A stretch of DNA of 10,830 bases. Origin: Eubacterium sp. Lineage in GTDB: Bacteria; Bacillota_A; Clostridia; Lachnospirales; Lachnospiraceae. Shown piece after piece: positions 7,501 through 10,830 of the stretch. The notes under the pieces are model-generated. The model saw nothing but the letters and a program-made list of their open reading frames with translations. It ran no database searches and was not told the DNA's origin. A program made the translations under genes and the position numbers. Every line of letters starts with the position of its first letter. Position 1 is the first letter of the stretch. The DNA is taken from the NCBI GenBank assembly GCA_024687845.1, contig JAILEL010000105.1:1-10830 (forward strand), in the 5' to 3' direction.

Positions 7501-8529
7501 AATTTTAAAGATCCCAATTTATTACAGAATAAGAATTTCAATATGCTGATGCATATGTATAATGCCCGTACTGAGACAGATAAGTGCATGACAATTCTCG
7601 GCGAGTCATACGAAAATGTAGCCAGAAAATATAATACACAGTATGCAGGAATGGAAGCTGAAAAGCTGAAATGGACCCCGCTGAAAGAAATCGCAGATAG
7701 CATGGATAATGTGAGAAAAAGTGCTTTGACACTAGCAACGTCAAGAGATTCCACAAAGCTTCCTTCAGCTGCCGGAACAATAATGGCAGATGGTGAGAGA
7801 ATGAAGCATGCATTTAATATGATGGAAGAAAAGAAAAAAGTGAATTTAAGCAGTTCCTTCAATGATTGGTTCAGCCAGAATGATATGAACAGCTTCCAGA
7901 AATACGATAAGCTTAAAAATGCTGCTACAAACAGATCACAGATTCTGGCTGGAGATATGAAAATGGCTTATTCTCTGATTCCTTTAATGGTTGATGGAAA
8001 ACTAATGAAGAAAGTTAAGGAAATAAAAACGGAGCAGGGAATAATATTTACAGGACTTCCATCGCCTGTGGATATGAAGATTGAAGCATCAAATGCAGAA
8101 TTTCTTAAGAAAACTGATGAAGCCTTGAAAAGGCTTGAACAGGAAAACTATCCCAAAAACGATAAGAATGCATTTATCAGAGATTCAGCCTATGCAGTAT
8201 TTGGGCAGATGTACCGTATATCGGGAGGATTTACTCCGATTGATAATGAGACAAAGAAGAAGATGAGCCTTGAGGATTTCATGAAGAAGCAGCTGAAGTC
8301 AGGAGCCTTTGAGAAATCACTTAAGTCGAAGCGTAATCCTAAGCAGTTTACGGACCCGCAGAATGTAGCAAGCCTTGCAAAGAATCCGGCAAAGATAAGG
8401 CATATAATGAGTAAGCATACGGAACTGAATTCTCAGCGTCTTGCACAGAAGAATCAGTCGAGGACAAATAGCAAGGAAAAAAATACAAACAAGAAAAACA
8501 TTGTTAAGCCAGAAGGTATGGGTGTTTGA
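4594..8529 (+). CDS. giant coiled-coil, Asn-rich and Arg/Glu-heptad helical protein
   Basis: A 1311-residue protein of unknown function, started at ATG 4594 with AAAGGA 8 bases upstream. Residues 1-65 are a charged coiled coil. About 95-180 is Asn/Gln-rich with NNxNN runs. About 186-265 is a basic helix. Residues 270-304 are five near-perfect 7-residue units of the RREEERR/QREEENR type, predicting a single long charged helix. From about 315 to the end it is largely helical, without signal peptide or membrane segment. A stretch near 750-830 contains KYLVEKTEEKTPYARNR. Near 1230 is MKKQLKSGAFEKSLK. Both resemble pieces of the upstream cysteine-peptidase protein and suggest a common modular family. 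The C-terminus is basic (Lys/Asn/Ser). It could be a scaffold, structural filament or secreted effector; no enzymatic motif is seen. It is separated from the upstream gene by a terminator and repeats. Confidence 0.85.
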   Translation: MKELDYESNDKEIEEAKKLVDDAEELRENLEKDNQKQLDEYEKELDKLNLQNDKLGTAFAKLDPLNAQNMRKKDNQELDDELDLLNDQIKAEDIQNNKNQGAGKNQNNPNNPNKEDEKINNLINDINQEIDDENRLRREINQLNEDAQRQKDIQNNNPNNNIQNNKKNNIQNKNIRQNQPKGGPKMSEAERAVVESARKIQENIDAIHQRELERQRREINRQKLNQANNVRKNNQRILEETKKAAKSINTNPKDIRATAKRRIDERNRIRREEERRQREEENRRREEERRRREEENRQREEERRQQEAVRQQDIRQRNNEYETKVNNVVQRGNDGYQAILAAYGPTPEVMRNMPQGLTPEIIAALMIGAAVDEDRLKDAVPNLIEEAGSVEKLQIKMIDTVLRGGNDNGNLTPLLIDSGRRVDNAINAYRTGDDTQIKNILKNYANFSAQTAYMWKAGDSAEHTGLEPYQMSYKFCKEVVMDGPFEVKPDLQVVTDISKKQFDSYVNQLKSLQSAENSKQRLINEASTLTLEQKQELASEMILDNMIANMANCQGKKLYEEVDNNKKDAFRHIGMNEQSLNWNDTAEANDGEIKKKADEAFSVISRNKITDFDWIMCADNGRQLIKDMYMNKIKLSNAYHSIVNARNKDEMIGALIAADKEAENGLGAIDDVVIPNVTRHTNADHKSELDEKLSAIKADMVDTAIKNGYVTDVDEYDFSDLSQIGVQKNANQIERIFKKIDDNDKWFSSDNYENMKTSLKNLRDFTKKCAKDGRSLGREEIEKYKELLTKTNQLADKYLVEKTEEKTPYARNRVQGVKDMKRMLSASLRSLDTAIEAMEKNETHKIFNDRYDLYDNLNPNAKSNNPFFGENYKEPESRKVHKAPGNSFEQEGVQATSLAICVLAQTNKYSFEDIMDPTKLQNEKKSAYESVITAMKNMDAPEQREWLSTAVYIGQKYTEHMMNQQIRNINFKDPNLLQNKNFNMLMHMYNARTETDKCMTILGESYENVARKYNTQYAGMEAEKLKWTPLKEIADSMDNVRKSALTLATSRDSTKLPSAAGTIMADGERMKHAFNMMEEKKKVNLSSSFNDWFSQNDMNSFQKYDKLKNAATNRSQILAGDMKMAYSLIPLMVDGKLMKKVKEIKTEQGIIFTGLPSPVDMKIEASNAEFLKKTDEALKRLEQENYPKNDKNAFIRDSAYAVFGQMYRISGGFTPIDNETKKKMSLEDFMKKQLKSGAFEKSLKSKRNPKQFTDPQNVASLAKNPAKIRHIMSKHTELNSQRLAQKNQSRTNSKEKNTNKKNIVKPEGMGV
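5401..5505 (+). repeat. Arg/Glu heptad repeat coding region
   Basis: Five 21-bp units encode RREEERR, QREEENR, RREEERR, RREEENR, QREEERR. Units two apart are most alike, giving a 42-bp super-repeat. Synonymous differences between units (cgc/cgt/cgg, gaa/gag) show it is not a very recent duplication. The protein segment is expected to be a rigid, highly charged helix. Confidence 0.75.
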
Positions 8530-8559
8530 AAGATATAACTTAAAGAGTTTAATATTTTG

Positions 8560-8565
8560 TATAAT
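8560..8565 (+). promoter_or_regulatory. possible -10 box upstream of the metallopeptidase gene
   Basis: TATAAT lies 30 bases after the stop codon of the coiled-coil gene, within a 109-bp gap. No convincing -35 is found at the proper spacing. No terminator is visible in the gap; GCGGA-TAT-TCCGC at 8596-8608 is a short stem without a T tract. The gene could therefore also be co-transcribed with the one upstream. Confidence 0.3.
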
Positions 8566-8638
8566 TCTTCAGGTGTATTATCCATACATGGAACGGCGGA
8601 TATTCCGCTGAAATACATAAAGAAGAAAAGGAAGAATT

Positions 8639-9688
8639 ATGAGCAACAAGGAAATTAAGAACAACGAGAACAACAAGGAGAAAAAGAAGGGTAAGAGAAA
8701 AATCTTCAGAAAAATATTACTAGTTATTGGTATTTTGATCTTAGTTACAATTATATGTGATATATGCGTGGCTGAAATATATGCTCGAAAGATACCTCAT
8801 CATTTTGCATCAGCAGAAGAGGGAAAAGAGATACTGCTTGCTGAAACAGATTATTATGAATCCTTTAATCAAAATGATATCGAATATAGAATGCAGAAAG
8901 AGGGAGCAACATTAGATGAGCTTCTTACAGCATCTACTGATGAGATTAAGAGTTTTACTATGATTGATAAATATCTTGTAGATCGTAGAATCTCAAAAAT
9001 GGTTAGATCACTCAATAAGAATGGTTATGAACTTCCGCCAGTCGAAGAGATAGTATATATAAAAACAGATATGACTGTGGAAAATGGGGTGTGCAGGGGA
9101 GCAACCGGATATACTCATGATAATCAGATATATCTAAATTCTACAAGTATACTTCTGAGTGTAATTCCTGAGGCAAGTGAGTATTTTGATATGTTGATGT
9201 GGCATGAACTGTTCCACTGTCTCACAAGAAATAATCCAGATTTCAGAGCTGAGATGTATTCACTGATCAATTTCACAGTTACAGGTGAAGATTTTGAATT
9301 ACCTCCTAGTGTGAGCGAAAAATATATACACAATCCTGATGTTGAACATCATGATTCGTATGCAACCTTCACTATTGATGGTCAAGAGATAGATTGCTAC
9401 ACTGTTTGGACTAAGCAAAAACATTTTTCAGAAGTGAAATCACAAGAAGATGCTGAAAGCGTAACAGTTCTTGTTCCTGTTGATGGTACAGATACTTATT
9501 ACTTAATGGAACAAGAGTCAAATTATAAGGATGTATTCGGAAACAATACAGATTATGATACAGATCCTGAGGAGTGCATGGCGGATAACTTTAAATATGC
9601 AATGTACTACGGCATAGACGGAAAAGATGGTCAGGGATATGCTAATCCTGAAATCATACAGGGTATAATAGATACAGTAAGTAAGTAA
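8639..9688 (+). CDS. membrane-anchored zinc metallopeptidase (HExxH)
   Basis: A 349-residue protein; ATG 8639 is preceded by AGGA 6 bases upstream. Residues 1-23 are very Lys/Asn-rich and cytoplasmic. About 25-47 is one hydrophobic helix (ILLVIGILILVTIICDICVA). The rest should lie outside the membrane, by the positive-inside rule. WHELFHCLTR gives zinc ligands H189 and H193 and catalytic E190. DPEECMADNF at 309-317 offers E312 as third ligand with D316 in the ExxxD spacing of gluzincins. The intervening block NPDVEHHDSYATFTIDG (about 230-246) is acidic and His-rich. These motifs indicate an active peptidase acting at the cell surface. The family name and substrate are not recognised. Neighbouring genes code for a second peptidase and a large helical protein, which are possible partners or substrates. 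An intrinsic terminator follows 9 bases after the stop. Confidence 0.8.
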   Translation: MSNKEIKNNENNKEKKKGKRKIFRKILLVIGILILVTIICDICVAEIYARKIPHHFASAEEGKEILLAETDYYESFNQNDIEYRMQKEGATLDELLTASTDEIKSFTMIDKYLVDRRISKMVRSLNKNGYELPPVEEIVYIKTDMTVENGVCRGATGYTHDNQIYLNSTSILLSVIPEASEYFDMLMWHELFHCLTRNNPDFRAEMYSLINFTVTGEDFELPPSVSEKYIHNPDVEHHDSYATFTIDGQEIDCYTVWTKQKHFSEVKSQEDAESVTVLVPVDGTDTYYLMEQESNYKDVFGNNTDYDTDPEECMADNFKYAMYYGIDGKDGQGYANPEIIQGIIDTVSK

Positions 9689-9697
9689 TGTGATAAG

Positions 9698-9747
9698 CGT
9701 CATTTCTTTATCGCTAGATGTTAGCAGGTAAGGAAATGGCGTTTTTT
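9698..9747 (+). terminator. intrinsic terminator after the metallopeptidase gene
   Basis: CGTCATTTCTTTA (9698-9710) pairs along its full length with TAAGGAAATGGCG (9729-9741), with two G-U pairs. Six T's follow (9742-9747). The loop contains a small GCTA/TAGC stem. Confidence 0.85.
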
Positions 9748-9772
9748 ATATCATAAGAAATTGCTTTAGTAA

Positions 9773-9982
9773 TTTCAAAAATTATGCTGTCTTTTGGAAG
9801 CAGTCGGTGTATACGAATCTAAAATTATACGATATAATCCTAATAAATTAATATCGCATATGGTTCGTGAAGATAAGAAAGCTCTTCAGGCAAAGGTATT
9901 TGATAGTATAGAAAAGGCAAAAAATCATGATTTTATTTATTATACTTGTGCAAAGAAATTGTGGATAATAGAGGCTTTTTGA
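9773..9982 (+). pseudogene. probable gene remnant or small unidentified ORF
   Basis: The frame is open from 9773 to TGA at 9980-9982. It has no ATG until 9859-9861, no Shine-Dalgarno before that or before the TTG at 9794, and it begins only 26 bases after the metallopeptidase terminator. The translation (VFDSIEKAKNHDFIYYTCAK near the end, then KLWIIEAF) has normal protein composition but matches no family I recognise. The most economical reading is the 3' fragment of a decayed gene. A genuine small protein starting at TTG 9794 (62 residues) is possible but less likely. Confidence 0.3.
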
Positions 9983-10046
9983 ACCAGACAATTTTGTCGG
10001 ATGGCCTAAATTCGCTGTTTGTGTCGTTTTTTTAAAATAATTGTTC

Positions 10047-10055
10047 TGCTAATCT
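10047..10055 (+). promoter_or_regulatory. weak extended -10 candidate for the XRE regulator
   Basis: TGCTAATCT is an extended -10-like element 22 bases before ATG 10077. That implies a leader of only about 15 bases, just covering the Shine-Dalgarno AAAGGAGG (10064-10071). Seven T's (10027-10033) occupy the -35 area and no -35 consensus is seen. Confidence 0.25.
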
Positions 10056-10076
10056 TGAGCTCGAAAGGAGGAAAAA

Positions 10077-10706
10077 ATGGATCAGAAGAAAATAGGAAGC
10101 TTCTTAAGAGAGCTGCGTAAAAATGAAGGACTTACGCAGGAACAGGTAGCAGAAAAACTTGGAATATCCAGTCGTACTATATCAAGGTGGGAGACCGGTG
10201 CATATATGCCCGATATTTCCATGCTTGTAGGTATCGCTGAAATGTATGATGTGGATGTCCGTGAGATTATTGACGGAGAAAGAAAGGAAGAAAACATGGA
10301 CAGCGAAGTAAAAGAGGTGGCCGAAAAGATGGCCGATTATTCAACTATGGAAAAAAACAATATGCTAAAGTGGTTTAAGATGATGGGCATTGGGACGATG
10401 ATTATATCATTATGTCTTATAATACTAAATTTTGTCAGACCATTTGCCATGCGTGATCTGATGCCGTCTCTTGAATGGCGCATGATATTTGCAAATTTAT
10501 TATCCCCTAATGCATTATTAATGTATGTAATGCTTGCATTTTCCCTGGTGGTCATTGTTTTTGCCAGTGGGAAGGTTCAGTCAATCGGACAGGATTCGAA
10601 AACCGTTAAGCTGACGAAGCTTATAATCATAGCTTCAATAATAATTGCAGTTGCTGCAGTTATTGAGTCTATATATGCATTATGGCTTTATACTCAGATG
10701 GGATAA
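10077..10706 (+). CDS. XRE-family HTH regulator with three C-terminal membrane helices
   Basis: A 209-residue protein; AAAGGAGG sits 5 bases before ATG 10077. Residues 5-60 are a typical HTH_3/Cro-C1 domain: IGSFLRELRKNEGLTQEQVA, then KLGISSRTISRWETG for the turn and recognition helix, then PDISMLVGIAEMYDVDVREI. A charged linker (about 66-98) leads to hydrophobic segments near 101-119, 138-163 and 182-205. This architecture is common in Clostridia: a DNA-binding domain tethered to the membrane, thought to respond to envelope signals or a partner. Ligand and target are unknown. It is the only regulator in the window and so a candidate to control the divergent promoter region at 319-420. It has its own terminator and is probably monocistronic. 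Confidence 0.9.
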   Translation: MDQKKIGSFLRELRKNEGLTQEQVAEKLGISSRTISRWETGAYMPDISMLVGIAEMYDVDVREIIDGERKEENMDSEVKEVAEKMADYSTMEKNNMLKWFKMMGIGTMIISLCLIILNFVRPFAMRDLMPSLEWRMIFANLLSPNALLMYVMLAFSLVVIVFASGKVQSIGQDSKTVKLTKLIIIASIIIAVAAVIESIYALWLYTQMG

Positions 10707-10720
10707 ATATTTTCACACTA

Positions 10721-10751
10721 CCCCGGAGGGATGTCCTTCTGGGGGATTTTT
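10721..10751 (+). terminator. intrinsic terminator after the XRE regulator
   Basis: CCCCGGAGGG (10721-10730) pairs fully with CCTTCTGGGG (10735-10744), including two G-U pairs, around an ATGT loop. TTTTT follows at 10747-10751. Confidence 0.9.
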
Positions 10752-10818
10752 ATGATATATTTGAGTAGTAACTGGTGTTTAAGGAATTGAATATTACTTA
10801 ACATTACGGGGGAATCCC

Positions 10819-10830
10819 ATGAAAATATAT
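10819..10830 (+). CDS. possible start of a gene running out to the right
   Basis: ATG at 10819 follows GGGGGA (10808-10813) at a plausible distance, beginning MKIY before the window ends. The purine stretch is a weak Shine-Dalgarno match, so this is only a candidate. The interval after the preceding terminator holds no clear promoter. Confidence 0.3.

Noticed and set aside
7482..7862. Minus-strand frame of 126 residues inside the coiled-coil gene
   Set aside because: It lies fully inside a strong plus-strand coding region, with no Shine-Dalgarno and a composition typical of an antisense shadow.
9983..10033. Terminator ending in the T7 run at 10027-10033
   Set aside because: No stable stem ends just before the T's. 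GACAA-TT-TTGTC at 9987-9998 has a two-base loop and is too far upstream.
1..10830. tRNA, rRNA or known riboswitch
   Set aside because: No cloverleaf with a CCA end or GTTCGA arm, no rRNA-like block and no recognised riboswitch core was seen in the intergenic parts.

Overview
The window is AT-rich, with strong AAAGGAGG-type ribosome binding sites and a Clostridia-style HTH-plus-membrane regulator. This fits a low-GC Firmicute. A gut or rumen Lachnospiraceae (Butyrivibrio/Roseburia-like) is my best guess, from the style of the large helical hypothetical proteins and palindromic intergenic repeats; it is not proven by any marker gene.

Layout. Positions 1-46 may hold the last codons of a gene running in from the left. 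A 59-residue acidic peptide lies on the minus strand at 81-260, and its 3' end is built of short palindromes. Between it and the first large gene is a long symmetrical inverted repeat (321-418). An extended -10 box sits at each outer edge, pointing outwards, so the peptide gene and the large gene appear to share a divergent control region. The plus-strand gene 595-4227 encodes a 1210-residue protein with a papain/C39-like cysteine peptidase domain (C136, H273, D291) followed by repeated helical modules. It ends in a strong intrinsic terminator. Next comes a cluster of palindromes with two near-identical 72-bp direct repeats (4309-4508). The plus-strand gene 4594-8529 encodes a 1311-residue coiled-coil, Asn-rich and Arg/Glu-heptad protein. 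Its C-terminal half seems to share helical modules with the first protein. Gene 8639-9688 encodes a membrane-anchored zinc metallopeptidase (HELFH plus a downstream ExxxD) and ends in an intrinsic terminator. A short gene remnant (9773-9982) precedes an XRE-family regulator with three membrane helices (10077-10706), its terminator, and the possible start of a further gene at 10819.

How the parts may fit: two large proteins without signal peptides, apparently from one modular family, sit next to each other. One carries a cysteine protease domain. A membrane metallopeptidase follows only 109 bp downstream, and a regulator with a possible membrane-sensing part closes the region. A proteolysis-centred accessory system under a divergent switch is a reasonable hypothesis, but nothing in the sequence gives its substrate or trigger. 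Each of the first three genes could be its own transcription unit: a terminator separates the first two and a TATAAT box lies between the second and third. Shared function is therefore inferred from position and module sharing only.
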